The notes: generated by a model not told the origin, from the letters alone. Numbered from the stretch's first letter, positions 46,680-55,684 are shown. The stretch is 64,000 nt of DNA from Nannocystis sp. (GCF_016714285.1 NZ_JADJNN010000035.1:1-64000), one strand, 5' to 3'. Numbers and translations: made by a program.

Positions 46680-46809
46680 TCGCGCCGAGACGGCCCGTCC
46701 CGGCACGTCCATGCATCTCGACGCACGCCGACCGACCCGTACCGGACAGCTGCTCGCGGGACGCGGCACGAGTCGCTCGGGGCGCAAAGATCCTCGCGGG
46801 CAGATCGTC

Positions 46810-48348
46810 TCAGCGGCGCTGTCGCAGCTGCCACACGAGCAGCACGGCCAGACCCGCGCAGCCGGCCCAGGCGAACGCAGTGTCGACACCGGACGCTTGC
46901 CCGAGCCCGCCGTGGCGCAGCGCCTGGATGAGCAGCGCCGGCGCCAGAGCCAGGCCCGCCGTGAGCGCGGCCAGCGGCCAGAAGGGCCGCCGCTCCGAGC
47001 CCGCCAGCGTCGTGGGCTGCGGCACCTGCCCGTTGCGACTGCTGCCGGTCGGGTCGTCGAGCGCCTCACGAAAGCCCCGCAGCGGCTGCGAATCCGGCCG
47101 CGCCGTGGGCAGCGCCTGCAGCGGACCGGTGTCGCCTGCGGCCATGTGTAGCGCCGTGTTGCGGTTCTTGCCCGCGAGCTTGCGCGACAGGCCGCGCATC
47201 GCCTGGCGCATCTCCTCGGCGGTCTGGAAGCGGGCGCCGGGGTCGCGAGACAGCGCGCGGACGAAGAACTCGCGGAAGGGCCGGGGCAAGTTGGGCGCGT
47301 GGGTGGCGATCGGCGTCGGCTCCTCGGTGGCGATCGAGTAGACCAGCGAGTGCACGTCCTCGGCGGTGTGCGGCAGCTTGCCGCTGATCGACTCGTAGAG
47401 CACGACCGCGGTCGAGTACAGGTCGCTGCGCTGGTCGAGCGACGCGCCGGAGGCCTGCTCCGGCGACATGTAATAGGGCGTGCCCATCAGGCCCTCGGCG
47501 TTGTTGATGTCGCTGCTGTCGTCGAGCAGCAGCGACGCGCCAAAGTCGAGGATCTTGAGCTGGTCCTCGTTCATGTCGGTCTCGAAGCTGCGCACCGTCG
47601 CCAGCATCAGGTTGTCGGGCTTGATGTCGCGGTGCACGATGCCCCGCTTGTGCGCGGCGATCAGCGCCGAGAGCACGCCGTCCATCAACTCGCAGGCCTC
47701 GTCGGGCGGCAGATGCCCGCCGCTGCGCTTGAGGTACTCGCGCAGGCTGCCCTGATCGAGCAGCTCCATCGTGATGTACGGCATGTCCGCCGACGCCGGC
47801 GAGATGTCGTAGACCCGGACGATGTTGGGGTGGCCGAGCTCCCCCATCAACATGGCCTCCTGGCGGAAGCGCTCGATGACCTGCACCTTGGCCCGGAAGC
47901 GGTCGAGCAGGAACTTGATCGCCACGCTGCCGTGCAGGTGGGCGTGCTCGGCTCGCCAGACGATGCCCATGCCGCCCTTGCCGAGCAGCTTCTCGAGGCG
48001 GTACTTGCCGTCGATGATCGTGCCCGGCGTCAGCGTGCTGGCGCGCGAGCCCTTGCCCACGCCGTCGTGCAGGGTGCCGAGCGCCGTCGTCATCATGCCG
48101 GGGCGCATCGTCGTGACCATCCCCGGCGGGTGCAACGTCGGCGAGACCTCGCCCGCGGCCGGCAAGCTGTCGATGTTGGTGATCGCCATCGGCCCGGGCG
48201 CGGTGGTGCCGGCGTCGACCTGTCCTTCGGGCAAGGTGGCACGCCAGCCGCCCTCGACCGTCGCCGACAGCTCCGGATCGGGGCCAGACGGCTCCTGGGC
48301 CACGAGCGGGGTGGCGAGCTCACGCGGGCTGTCAGAGGCGAGGTTCAT
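46810..48348 (-). CDS. Ser/Thr kinase with two C-terminal membrane spans
   Basis: A 512-residue Hanks-type kinase. A long N-terminal segment of about 110 residues rich in Pro, Thr and Met precedes the catalytic domain: LLGKGGMGIVW, Lys145, HRDIKPDN (Asp241), DFG (268-270), GTPYYMSPEQ. After an Arg/Ser/Pro linker, two spans (WPLAALTAGLALAPALLIQAL; AFAWAGCAGLAVLLVWQL) end the protein with almost no extracytoplasmic domain. It therefore probably senses an intracellular or membrane signal. The N-terminal extension contains a degraded palindrome copy (about 48220). Confidence 0.93.
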   Translation of the reverse strand: MNLASDSPRELATPLVAQEPSGPDPELSATVEGGWRATLPEGQVDAGTTAPGPMAITNIDSLPAAGEVSPTLHPPGMVTTMRPGMMTTALGTLHDGVGKGSRASTLTPGTIIDGKYRLEKLLGKGGMGIVWRAEHAHLHGSVAIKFLLDRFRAKVQVIERFRQEAMLMGELGHPNIVRVYDISPASADMPYITMELLDQGSLREYLKRSGGHLPPDEACELMDGVLSALIAAHKRGIVHRDIKPDNLMLATVRSFETDMNEDQLKILDFGASLLLDDSSDINNAEGLMGTPYYMSPEQASGASLDQRSDLYSTAVVLYESISGKLPHTAEDVHSLVYSIATEEPTPIATHAPNLPRPFREFFVRALSRDPGARFQTAEEMRQAMRGLSRKLAGKNRNTALHMAAGDTGPLQALPTARPDSQPLRGFREALDDPTGSSRNGQVPQPTTLAGSERRPFWPLAALTAGLALAPALLIQALRHGGLGQASGVDTAFAWAGCAGLAVLLVWQLRQRR

Positions 48349-48390
48349 GCCAACAAACTGAAGCGCCGCGATTGTATCCCGATCTCGGCG

Positions 48391-48451
48391 GCGGGCGCCC
48401 GCGGGGTGAAGCCCGCGAGCCCCGCTGGCCCGCGCGTTTCAGGGCGCCCGC
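48391..48451 (-). terminator. Complex hairpin after the lipoprotein gene
   Basis: GCGGGCGCCC (48391-48400) pairs with GGGCGCCCGC (48442-48451), with an inner GCGGGG/CCCCGC stem, starting 4 nt past the lipoprotein stop on the minus strand. No T-run is evident. Confidence 0.45.
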
Positions 48452-48455
48452 ACGT

Positions 48456-49763
48456 CTACGGCTGGGGGCGGACGATGACTGCAAACGCGAGGTTAGAATC
48501 GTCGCCGTTCGCCAGGATCGCGTCCTTTCCGGTGCAGTCGCCGTTCACGCTGCTCACGCAGTAGTCGATCGCCCACTGCAGGATGAAGGGCCGGGTCTTG
48601 AACTCGTCGGGCGGGACATCGCCCTTGGCCCACATCTCGTGCGCGAAACCGGTCTTGAGGCCCATCTTGGGGAACAGGGAGCAGCCGATCTGCTTGTCCC
48701 CGTCGGGCTCGTTGGCGTCGGCGACCAGGGGACACAGGCCGAAGCACTTGTCCTTGTCGGTCGTACACGGGCCGGTGCCGAAGGGCGAGGGCGAGACGGT
48801 GTACGCGAAGCCGAAGAAGCACGACCCGCCACACGCGCCCTTGTCGATCACGAAGCTGGGGTCGGCGTCGCCATCCAGCAGCAGCGGCGCGTCGGCCTTG
48901 GCACTGAGCACCAGCGGCTCGAGCTCGTTGTCCAGCTTGCCGCTGTGATTTCCGATGATCTCGTAGGCCTTCGGCGCCTGCGTGCCCTGGGTGGCACAGA
49001 ACGGCGCGTACACGTCGACGCCCGACTGTCGCGCGCGAACGATCCACGCGTAGGTGCCGTAGCGCGTCTCGGTGATCGACCCGGCGATCGAGCACTTCGC
49101 CTTGTCGATCGTGATACCAGCCGGCAGGGTGCCGTCGCCGATGCCCTTGGGCGCCGCGCAGTCGATCGGCGAGCCGTCGCCGCCGCTGATGTAGTCGAGC
49201 AGGGAGTCGCCATCGACGAGACAAGGGCCATCGATCGCGTCGAGGTCGACGCCGAGCTGGTCGTTGAAATTGACGCTCGGACAGTCGGTCATCGCCGACA
49301 TGCCGCCGCTGTCCATCACTGTCAGCGCGAACACAAAATCCCCGACGTCCTGCGAGGCGCCGCTGATCGCACCCGTCCCGGCGTCGATGCTGAGGCCGTT
49401 CGGCAGCCCCGTCGCGCTCCACGTGTAAGCCGGGCTGCCGCCCGCAGCGCTCGGCTGATGGCTGTACTTCGCCGCCTTGGCCCCGGCAGGCGGGCTCCCA
49501 CAGTCGACCGTAAGCGGGTCCGGCGGCGGGCCGGTGGTCGTGTCCGTCACGCCGCTCGTGCTCTGCGCATCGGTGGTGCCAGTCGGCACGTTGGTGTCGC
49601 TCTCGGTGCCCCCCGTCGTCGGCGTGTCCGTCGTCGATGTGCTGTCGCCAGTCGGCTGCTTGGTCGTCTGCGAGTCGCCGCTGCCGCCGACATCCTCGTC
49701 GTTCCCGCACGCGGACAACGTCAGCAGGCCGACGGCGCAGACCAGTGTTCCATGTACACGCAT
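48456..49763 (-). CDS. Lipoprotein with putative Ig-fold domain
   Basis: A 435-residue exported lipoprotein. The signal ends in lipobox LTLSAC, followed by an Asp/Ser/Thr-rich linker of about 60 residues typical of Nannocystineae surface proteins. A putative-Ig (He_PIG-like) segment follows (GSPAYTWSATGLPNGLSIDAGTGAISG), then a Cys-rich domain with about a dozen cysteines (DKGACGGSCFFGF, CTTDKDKCFGLCPLV). The start at 49763 is supported by AAGGAG about 8 nt upstream. Function unknown; cell-surface location is inferred from the signal. Confidence 0.88.
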   Translation of the reverse strand: MRVHGTLVCAVGLLTLSACGNDEDVGGSGDSQTTKQPTGDSTSTTDTPTTGGTESDTNVPTGTTDAQSTSGVTDTTTGPPPDPLTVDCGSPPAGAKAAKYSHQPSAAGGSPAYTWSATGLPNGLSIDAGTGAISGASQDVGDFVFALTVMDSGGMSAMTDCPSVNFNDQLGVDLDAIDGPCLVDGDSLLDYISGGDGSPIDCAAPKGIGDGTLPAGITIDKAKCSIAGSITETRYGTYAWIVRARQSGVDVYAPFCATQGTQAPKAYEIIGNHSGKLDNELEPLVLSAKADAPLLLDGDADPSFVIDKGACGGSCFFGFAYTVSPSPFGTGPCTTDKDKCFGLCPLVADANEPDGDKQIGCSLFPKMGLKTGFAHEMWAKGDVPPDEFKTRPFILQWAIDYCVSSVNGDCTGKDAILANGDDSNLAFAVIVRPQP

Positions 49764-49977
49764 ATGCAAGTCTCCTTCGCCTAAAAACAGGGTCGCAGCG
49801 CGCATCGACGCGCGCGGCGAGAGGATAGCACCCACGCCCGACCCCGCAGTGCACAAAACAGCGAGCGCGTATGGCGTCCGCGGCCCCGTCCGCTCGCTGC
49901 GCAGCCGAGCTCACGCCTCGCGAGCGATGAGCCGGCGCTGCACCGGCGCCCGGGCCCATCGCCAGGGCCCCGGAGCT

Positions 49978-50091
49978 CGCAGCTCGCGCTTGCTCGGGCG
50001 ACCCAACCGCGGTCGCGAACTAGTACCCGCGGACGCGCCGGATGTCCCGCAGCTCGCGCTTGCTCGGGCGACCCAAACCGCGGTCGCGAAC
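49978..50091. repeat. Duplicated 3' end of hslR
   Basis: Copy 1 (50048-50091, 44 bp) is coding and specifies most of RDRGLGRPSKRELR. Copy 2 (49978-50020, 43 bp) lies just past the stop and is identical except for one missing A. The 27 bp between them hold the gene's last codons and most of the stop codon. Confidence 0.9.
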
Positions 50092-50442
50092 GATCATCCC
50101 CGGCACCTCGACCGGCGGCGGCTTGGCCGGCGTCCTGTCGACATACAGCGTGCTGGCCAGCCCCGCCGGGCCGCGGCGATCGCTGAGCCCCGCGACGGCG
50201 AGGATCCGCAGATCCTCGCCCGTACGCACCGTGATCTCGTCGCCACGCTTGAGCAGCTTGGCCGACTTCACCGAGCTCCCGTTCACCTTCACGTGCCCTC
50301 CGGCGCACGCCTCACTGGCCAGACCCCGCGTCTTGAAGCAGCGCGCGGCCCACAGCCACTTGTCGACGCGGACCGACTCGAGACTCGCCATGTCACCCGT
50401 GACCGCCGACGCGGCCGGCCGCTCCTCGCCCGGTTCCGTCAT
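50020..50442 (-). CDS. hslR: S4-domain RNA-binding protein HslR (Hsp15)
   Basis: Binds free 50S subunits carrying peptidyl-tRNA, a ribosome-rescue role known for Hsp15. The 140-residue protein has the S4 motif VRVDKWLWAARCFKTRGLASEACAGGHVKVNG and the basic tail GRPSKRELRDIRRVRGY. An N-terminal extension of about 24 residues precedes the domain. ATGA overlap with trmK. The final codons lie next to a duplicated segment, so the native C-terminus may have been altered by that duplication. Confidence 0.92.
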   Translation of the reverse strand: MTEPGEERPAASAVTGDMASLESVRVDKWLWAARCFKTRGLASEACAGGHVKVNGSSVKSAKLLKRGDEITVRTGEDLRILAVAGLSDRRGPAGLASTLYVDRTPAKPPPVEVPGMIVRDRGLGRPSKRELRDIRRVRGY

Positions 50443-51179
50443 GTCGGCCCAGGATGCCCCTGCCGCCGCAGCTTTTCCAGGGCCCGCAACAACAGCCCGC
50501 GCCGGCGCTCCTGCCCCGCGCGGCGCAGGGGATCGACGGCCCCGATCGCACGCGCCAGCCCGGCTGCCTCACGCTCGCAGCGGCGTAGCTCCTGCTCGAG
50601 CTGCTGCTGCAGCGTGGCTCCGCCGCGGCGCAGCAGGTGCGGTCCGACCAGGCACTGCAGATCATCGAGCTGCACCCCGGCGCCGCCGGGCTCGGCGACG
50701 AGGATCACATGGAAGCGCCCGCGCTCGACCACCAAACACTCCTCGACCAGCCCCAGACCCACGTCGCTGAGGCCGCGGCGCAGCTGCTCGTGGCCGAAGT
50801 TCGGCTGCAAGATCAGGCGGGCCAGGCTGCGCGTGCGCTCGCGGTCCGCCGCGAGGATCGCCAGCATGGTCGGCGCGCCCATCCCGGCGATCACCGCGGT
50901 CGCCACCTCGCCAGGCATCAGCGGGGCCAGCCCCTCGCCGAGCCGCAGCTGCACCCGATCCGCCGCGCCCGCGCGCTGGACCGTCACGCGCGCGCGAGCC
51001 AGCGGCGCCGGCGAGCGATCGCAGGCGACAGCCCACGGCACCCGCCCCGCGAGCACCAGCGCCGTCGGCAGCCGCCCGTGGTCCGTGCCGATGTCAGCGA
51101 GCGGCCGCCACGGCAACACCAGCTCGGCGATCGCCGCCAGGCGCGGACCCAGCGGCATGCCCGGCGTCATCGTCATCAT
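50439..51179 (-). CDS. trmK: tRNA (adenine-N1)-methyltransferase TrmK-like
   Basis: SAM-dependent enzyme that methylates N1 of A22 in certain tRNAs (COG2384). Residues near the N-terminus read LADIGTDHGRLPTALVLAG, the family's SAM-binding motif, with VIAGMGAPTMLAILAADRE and LILQPNFGHEQLRRGL following. The C-terminal third is a coiled coil (LQQQLEQELRRCEREAAGLARAI). Several ATG codons are possible between 51158 and 51179. I took the first. HslR is coupled by overlap, so both belong to a translation/ribosome operon. Confidence 0.88.
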   Translation of the reverse strand: MMTMTPGMPLGPRLAAIAELVLPWRPLADIGTDHGRLPTALVLAGRVPWAVACDRSPAPLARARVTVQRAGAADRVQLRLGEGLAPLMPGEVATAVIAGMGAPTMLAILAADRERTRSLARLILQPNFGHEQLRRGLSDVGLGLVEECLVVERGRFHVILVAEPGGAGVQLDDLQCLVGPHLLRRGGATLQQQLEQELRRCEREAAGLARAIGAVDPLRRAGQERRRGLLLRALEKLRRQGHPGPT

Positions 51180-51236
51180 CCCAGGCGGCAGCACGCGCGA
51201 TCCGTAGCACGGGCGGCGCCTTGACAAGCGCGGACG

Positions 51237-52514
51237 ATGCGACGACGCTCGGGCGACATGACGGAGAGGGATCCCGCAGCCGCCTCCCGCATCCGCGAGG
51301 CCACGGCTGCGGACCAGATGGCCGCCGCCGCCCGCGGCGACGTCGACGCCTTTATCCTGCTCTGCCAGGCCTACACGCCGCTGCTCATGGGCGTGGCCCT
51401 GCGCATGGTGGGCGACCGCAACGAGGCCGAGAAGGCCGTGCACGAGGTGTTAGTCGAGTCGTGGCGCAGCTGTCGCGTGTTCGACCCGGCCCGGTTCAGC
51501 GTCCGCGTGTGGTGGACGATCGGCGTGCGCACCATGGCCCTCCGGCGCAGCAAGGGCCGCCGCGTCAAGCGGATGGCCTCGACCCACGACACGATGATCG
51601 CCCAGCTCGGCCCCGCGGTCGAGGCGGCCGACCTCGCCGAGCAGCGCGCGAAGGTCCGTCGCGTCCTCGACGCCCTCACCGCGGAGCAGCGCAGCCTCCT
51701 CCAGCTCGCCTACTTCGACGGCCTCTCGGCCACCGAGGTCGGCGACCGCTCCACCATGAACGCCGGCCAGGTGCGCTCGCACCTCGCCGAGGCCCTGCGC
51801 GGCCTGCGGACCGGCCTGTTCTGGGCCGACGCCCCCCAGGTCGGCCCGGCCGACGACCTCGCCGCCGCCTACCTGCTCGCCGAGCTCAGCCCCGAGCAGC
51901 GCGCCGCCTGCGACCTCGGCGACCCCATCCAGCACCAGCACCACAGCCTCGACGCCGCGACTTCGGCCGCGGTCCGCGACACCGTCCACGCGCTCGCGCT
52001 CTACACGATGCCCGGCCCCGCCCCACCGCGGATCAAGACCCGCGTCGAGGCGGCCATCACCGGCCCCGACCGCATGCAGCCGTTCGCGGCCGACCTCGCC
52101 CGCTTCTTCGCCATCGACCTCGCCACCGCGCGCGAACACATCGCCGCCGTCGACCACCCCAAGGGCTGGCTCGAGGACAGCCCCGGGGTCCGCATGCTGG
52201 CCCTGCTCCGCGACGCAGCTGTCCCTTCGGACAGGTCCAATCGCGACGACGCCCTCGAGGCGACCATGGTCCAGGCGCCCGCCTGGCCGAACACCTGCCT
52301 CATCCGGATCGCCCCCGGCCACAGCCTCGGCCCCCGCTACCCCGGCAGCCCCGCCACCGCGCTGGTGCTGCAAGGCAGGCTGCTCGGCGACGACGGCCGC
52401 AGCGCCCAGGTCGGCGAGACCTGGGCCTGGCCGGCCAGCGCCGCGCTCGGCACCGCCAGCCCCGGCGAGGTCGAGCTCATCTGCGCCGTCCGTGCCGGCT
52501 CCACACAGGCGTGA
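51237..52514 (+). CDS. ECF sigma factor fused to anti-sigma and degenerate cupin-like domains
   Basis: A 425-residue single chain. Residues of about 27-110 are sigma region 2 (GDVDAFILLCQAYTPLLMGVALRMVGD; VHEVLVESWRSC). Residues of about 142-195 are region 4 (LDALTAEQRSLLQLAYFDGLSATEVG). The rest looks like an anti-sigma protein: AAAYLLAELSPEQRAACDLGD and ALYTMPGPAPPRIKTRVEAAI resemble the zinc-type anti-sigma N-terminal domain and its linker, but no HxxxCxxC is present. The C-terminal 120 residues resemble the ChrR-type cupin without its metal-binding His/Glu set. The start may also be ATG 51258. An exact palindrome copy (52219-52234) lies in the linker. Confidence 0.8.
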   Translation: MRRRSGDMTERDPAAASRIREATAADQMAAAARGDVDAFILLCQAYTPLLMGVALRMVGDRNEAEKAVHEVLVESWRSCRVFDPARFSVRVWWTIGVRTMALRRSKGRRVKRMASTHDTMIAQLGPAVEAADLAEQRAKVRRVLDALTAEQRSLLQLAYFDGLSATEVGDRSTMNAGQVRSHLAEALRGLRTGLFWADAPQVGPADDLAAAYLLAELSPEQRAACDLGDPIQHQHHSLDAATSAAVRDTVHALALYTMPGPAPPRIKTRVEAAITGPDRMQPFAADLARFFAIDLATAREHIAAVDHPKGWLEDSPGVRMLALLRDAAVPSDRSNRDDALEATMVQAPAWPNTCLIRIAPGHSLGPRYPGSPATALVLQGRLLGDDGRSAQVGETWAWPASAALGTASPGEVELICAVRAGSTQA

Positions 52515-52527
52515 TAGGACTGCCCGC

Positions 52528-52836
52528 ATGTCCACCGACATGCCCAAGGGATCTGGCCGGAATGCCCCCTCACGGGAGGCCATGTTGGCCGTGCACCAGT
52601 TCCCCGGCGAATACGTGATCAAGGCCTTCGGCCCCGGTCACTCCGACTTCCACACCGCCGTGCTCGCGGCGGCACACGCCGAGCTGCGCCCTGAACAGGT
52701 GCAGACCCAGGCCCGCAGCACCACCACTGGCGCCCGCCAGTGCGTCACCCTCACGCTCCAGGCTGAGCGCGTCGAGCAAGTCGAGGCGGTCTACGAGCGC
52801 CTCTATCTCCTGGAGTCCCTCTTCCTGATCCTGTGA
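52528..52836 (+). CDS. DUF493 (YbeD-like) protein
   Basis: A 102-residue cytoplasmic protein of the DUF493/YbeD family. The beta-alpha pattern FPGEYVIKAFGPGHSDFHTAVLAAAHAEL, then RSTTTGARQCVTLTLQAERVEQVEAVYERL, matches the small ferredoxin-like fold. In E. coli YbeD lies near lipB/lipA. Here it follows the sigma fusion by 13 nt. Its role is unknown. The start region contains CATGTCCACCGACATG, a weaker relative of the dispersed palindrome. Confidence 0.85.
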   Translation: MSTDMPKGSGRNAPSREAMLAVHQFPGEYVIKAFGPGHSDFHTAVLAAAHAELRPEQVQTQARSTTTGARQCVTLTLQAERVEQVEAVYERLYLLESLFLIL

Positions 52837-52914
52837 GCGCCATCACTGCGGTGATCCATCTCTGCGATCGTCGTCACCAACATTCGCCCCCTCGCCCTCG
52901 TCGGAGCTGCCCTC

Positions 52915-53532
52915 ATGACCCGTCCCCTCGCCGCCCTCGCCCTCGTCCTCGCCCTCGCCCCCGCCGCGCTCGCCTCCTCGGGCTGTAAGCCAAAGGCCGT
53001 CCGCGGCGGCCCCGGCACCGAGAACCCCAACCTCGACCAGGGCGCCATGAGCACCACCCTCGACCGCCGCGACCTGCAAGAGCTCATGCGCATGAACATG
53101 GACAAGCTCATGGCCTCGCCGTGGTGGGCCCAGATGACCCAGACCCCCGGCCAGGTCGTCGCCATCTGGCCCTTCAAGAACGAGACCTCCGAGCACATCG
53201 ACGACCAGCTCAACACGCTCCTCGCGGACATGGAGACCGAGCTGGTCAACGGCGGCACGGTGGCCGTCGTCAGCCGCGAGCGCCAGGCCGAGATGGCCAA
53301 CGAGGTCGCGGTCCAGCAGAACCGCAACATCTACGACCCCAGCTTCGCCAACCAGATCTCGCGCCAGCTCGGCGCCAAGTACTACATCACCGGCAAGGTC
53401 GGCTCGGTCGACGAGTTCTTCAACAACGAGCGCCGCGTCCAGTACACCCTGTTCATCCAGGTGATCGAGGTCGAGACCAGCCTGGTCCGCTTCCAGAACA
53501 AGGCCGAGCGCAGCAAGGCGATCGTCCGCTAG
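52915..53532 (+). CDS. lpoB: Penicillin-binding protein activator LpoB-like lipoprotein
   Basis: Outer-membrane lipoprotein family that stimulates peptidoglycan synthases (PBP1b in E. coli). The 205-residue protein has a signal with lipobox ASSGC, then the characteristic VVAIWPFKNETSEHIDDQLNTLLADMETELVNGG, SRERQAEMANEVAVQQ and YYITGKVGSVDEFFNNERRVQYTLFIQVIEVET. The COG3014-type gene follows 28 nt later, a pairing also seen around lpoB in Vibrio. Confidence 0.92.
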   Translation: MTRPLAALALVLALAPAALASSGCKPKAVRGGPGTENPNLDQGAMSTTLDRRDLQELMRMNMDKLMASPWWAQMTQTPGQVVAIWPFKNETSEHIDDQLNTLLADMETELVNGGTVAVVSRERQAEMANEVAVQQNRNIYDPSFANQISRQLGAKYYITGKVGSVDEFFNNERRVQYTLFIQVIEVETSLVRFQNKAERSKAIVR

Positions 53533-53560
53533 TCCCCCGCTCGTCTGTCCTTTGGAGCAG

Positions 53561-54997
53561 ATGACCACCGTGACGCCACAGCGACGACCGAGCCACGCCC
53601 GCATCGTGCTGGCCGCGACCCTCGGCCTGTTCGCCTGCGCGACCTACTCGGAGAAGACCCAGCTCGCCCGCGACGCCGCCCAGGCCGGCGACCTCGCCGG
53701 CAGCGAGAAGGTCCTCAACAAGTTCCTGAAGGTCCGCCGCAGCAGCGAGCTCCCGAGCGAATGGAAGAAGGAGACGGTCGTCGCCCTGCTCGAGCGCGCC
53801 ATGGTCCTGCGCGGCAAGGGCGAGTGGAAGCAGAGCGCACGCGACCTCGGTGTCGCCGACAAACAACTCGTCCTCCTCGACATCGCCCGCGACGCCGGCC
53901 AGGTCGGCAAGTGGATCTTCAGCGACTCGGCCGGCAAGTACCACGCCCCGCCCTCCGAGAAGCTCGCGCTCAACGCCTTCAACATGCTCAACTACCTCCT
54001 GGCGGATGACCTCTCCGGCGCCCGCGTCGAGGCCAAGCGCTTCACCATCACCCGCGAGTACCTCGGCCAACAGGACCAGAACCCCCACGGCGCCTTCGGC
54101 TCCTACATCGCCGGCTTCGTGTACGAGCGCCTCGGCGAGCCCGACACGGCCCTGCGCTACTACGACGAGGCGCTGCAGGAGCAGGCCTTCCCCAGCCTGC
54201 GCGCCCCGGTCGCCCGCCTCGCCGCCCGCAGCAGCTACCGCAGCCCGCGGATCCGCGCCCTGCTCGGCGAGGCCGAACCACCCGCAACCGCCACCCGCAA
54301 CACCACCACCCTCCTCGCCCAGACCCCGCCCGCCACAACCACGCCGCCCGAACCAACCCCCGCCAGGGGCGCCGAGCCAGGCGAACTGCTGGTCGTGATG
54401 AACGTCGGCCGCGTCCCCTACAAGGTCCCGGAGCGCATGCCGATCGGCCTCGCCATCGGCCTCGGCGCCACCTGGATCACCGGCAACACCGCGATCCTCG
54501 AGCGCTCGGCCCTCAAGTTCGTCATCTACCCGGAGCTCGTCCCCTCGCGCGCCCTCTTCAACACCGGCAACCTCAGCATCGACGGCCACGAGCACCCGTT
54601 CGAGCTGGCCACCAACCTCGACGCCGAGATCGTCCGCGAGTACGAGGCCCTCAAGCCCAAGATCATCGGCGCCGCGATCACCCGCCTCATCGTCCGCGCC
54701 GCCGTCGCCGAGGGGGCCCGCGCCGCCGGCAACCAGGCCAAGGACGGCGCCGGCGCGATCGTCGGCCTGCTCGCGGCGCTCGCCGCCGAGGGGGCCATGG
54801 TCGCCGCCGACAAGCCCGACACCCGCAGCTGGACCCTGCTCCCCGCCTTCGTGTTCGTCGCCCGCGTCCCGATCGCACCAGGCCCGCACCAGGTCCGCGT
54901 CACCGCGACCGGCTCCGGCGCGCGCGAGACCCACGACTTCTCCGTCGACGTGAAACCCGGCGGCTTCGCCGTCGTCGACGTGACCACCCTGCGTTGA
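53561..54997 (+). CDS. COG3014-like lipoprotein with TPR region
   Basis: A 478-residue exported protein. The leader ends in LFAC. The N-terminal half is helical with a TPR-like repeat around FVYERLGEPDTALRYYDEALQEQAF. A Thr/Pro-rich linker follows, then a conserved C-terminal domain with LIVRAAVAEGARAAGNQAKDG and a beta-rich end (GPHQVRVTATGSG). Gene order LpoB-COG3014 supports the assignment. Probably envelope, perhaps acting with LpoB on peptidoglycan or outer-membrane tasks. I start at ATG 53561 after GGAG. A TTG lies 9 nt earlier. Confidence 0.82.
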   Translation: MTTVTPQRRPSHARIVLAATLGLFACATYSEKTQLARDAAQAGDLAGSEKVLNKFLKVRRSSELPSEWKKETVVALLERAMVLRGKGEWKQSARDLGVADKQLVLLDIARDAGQVGKWIFSDSAGKYHAPPSEKLALNAFNMLNYLLADDLSGARVEAKRFTITREYLGQQDQNPHGAFGSYIAGFVYERLGEPDTALRYYDEALQEQAFPSLRAPVARLAARSSYRSPRIRALLGEAEPPATATRNTTTLLAQTPPATTTPPEPTPARGAEPGELLVVMNVGRVPYKVPERMPIGLAIGLGATWITGNTAILERSALKFVIYPELVPSRALFNTGNLSIDGHEHPFELATNLDAEIVREYEALKPKIIGAAITRLIVRAAVAEGARAAGNQAKDGAGAIVGLLAALAAEGAMVAADKPDTRSWTLLPAFVFVARVPIAPGPHQVRVTATGSGARETHDFSVDVKPGGFAVVDVTTLR

Positions 54998-55008
54998 GAA
55001 AGGCACCC

Positions 55009-55632
55009 ATGTCCATGTCCCTCGCCCGATGCATGCCCCGCGCCGCGATGTTGCGTCCGCTCTCCCTGATCGCCGGCCTCTACGTCGGAGCCACCGCGAT
55101 CCCGGGCCGCGCCGAGGCCAGCGTGGTCGGCCGCAACGGCATCGAGATCGAGGGCCCCCAGGACCGCCGCGGCTTCTTCATCGGCGCCGGTATCGGCTTC
55201 GGCGCCGTGTTCTTCAACAGCCCGGTCCTCAAGGACACCTACAAGGACACCAGCAACGTCATCCCCGCCGGTCGCCTCGAGCTCTCCCTCGGCGGCGGCG
55301 TCAACAAGCGCGTCACCCTCGGCGCCAACCTCTACCTCGGCATGTACACCGGCAAGAACCTCGGCACCAAGCCGCTCATGGGCGGCGACGTCGAGGGCTA
55401 CTTCTTCGTCGTCAAGGGCCTGTTCATCCGCACCGGCCTCGGCGCCGCGGGCGTCCCCGGCGGCGACGGCAAGATCAAGTTCGGTGTCGGCGGCCTGCTC
55501 GGCCTCGGCTACGAGTTCTGGCTCAACCAGAGCGCCGCGCTCGCGGTCAACGTCAACTACGACCTGCGCGCCGTGCCCGGCGACGGCATGCGCCACACGC
55601 CCTACCTCGGCCTGCGCTTTGCCTGGTACTGA
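55009..55632 (+). CDS. Outer-membrane beta-barrel protein
   Basis: A 207-residue protein with a signal peptide (residues of about 12-36, ending IPGRAEA). The rest is an alternating beta pattern typical of small eight-strand barrels: GFFIGAGIGFGAVFF, GRLELSLGGGVNKRVTLGANLYLGMY, GLFIRTGLGAAGV, and the final aromatic strand YLGLRFAWY ending in Tyr, as BamA substrates do. GAAAGG precedes the ATG. It is the last gene of the lpoB group. Confidence 0.82.
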   Translation: MSMSLARCMPRAAMLRPLSLIAGLYVGATAIPGRAEASVVGRNGIEIEGPQDRRGFFIGAGIGFGAVFFNSPVLKDTYKDTSNVIPAGRLELSLGGGVNKRVTLGANLYLGMYTGKNLGTKPLMGGDVEGYFFVVKGLFIRTGLGAAGVPGGDGKIKFGVGGLLGLGYEFWLNQSAALAVNVNYDLRAVPGDGMRHTPYLGLRFAWY

Positions 55633-55639
55633 CGAGTCA

Positions 55640-55684
55640 GGCCGTGCCTGGCCGTGCCTCGTGTCGCGCTGCCTGGCCGTGCCT
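55640..55684. repeat. Three copies of GGCCGTGCCT
   Basis: Exact 10-bp copies at 55640, 55650 (adjacent) and 55675, between convergent genes. The last overlaps the stop of the small minus-strand gene. Confidence 0.7.

Noticed and set aside
46356..47151. Continuation of the HxlR frame to 404 residues
   Set aside because: The extension is antisense to a membrane protein and a kinase and has no domain. A one-base shift gives a natural end at 46355.
51221..51226. Perfect TTGACA upstream of the sigma fusion gene
   Set aside because: No acceptable -10 at 16-18 nt, and the spacing would place the start site inside the coding sequence.
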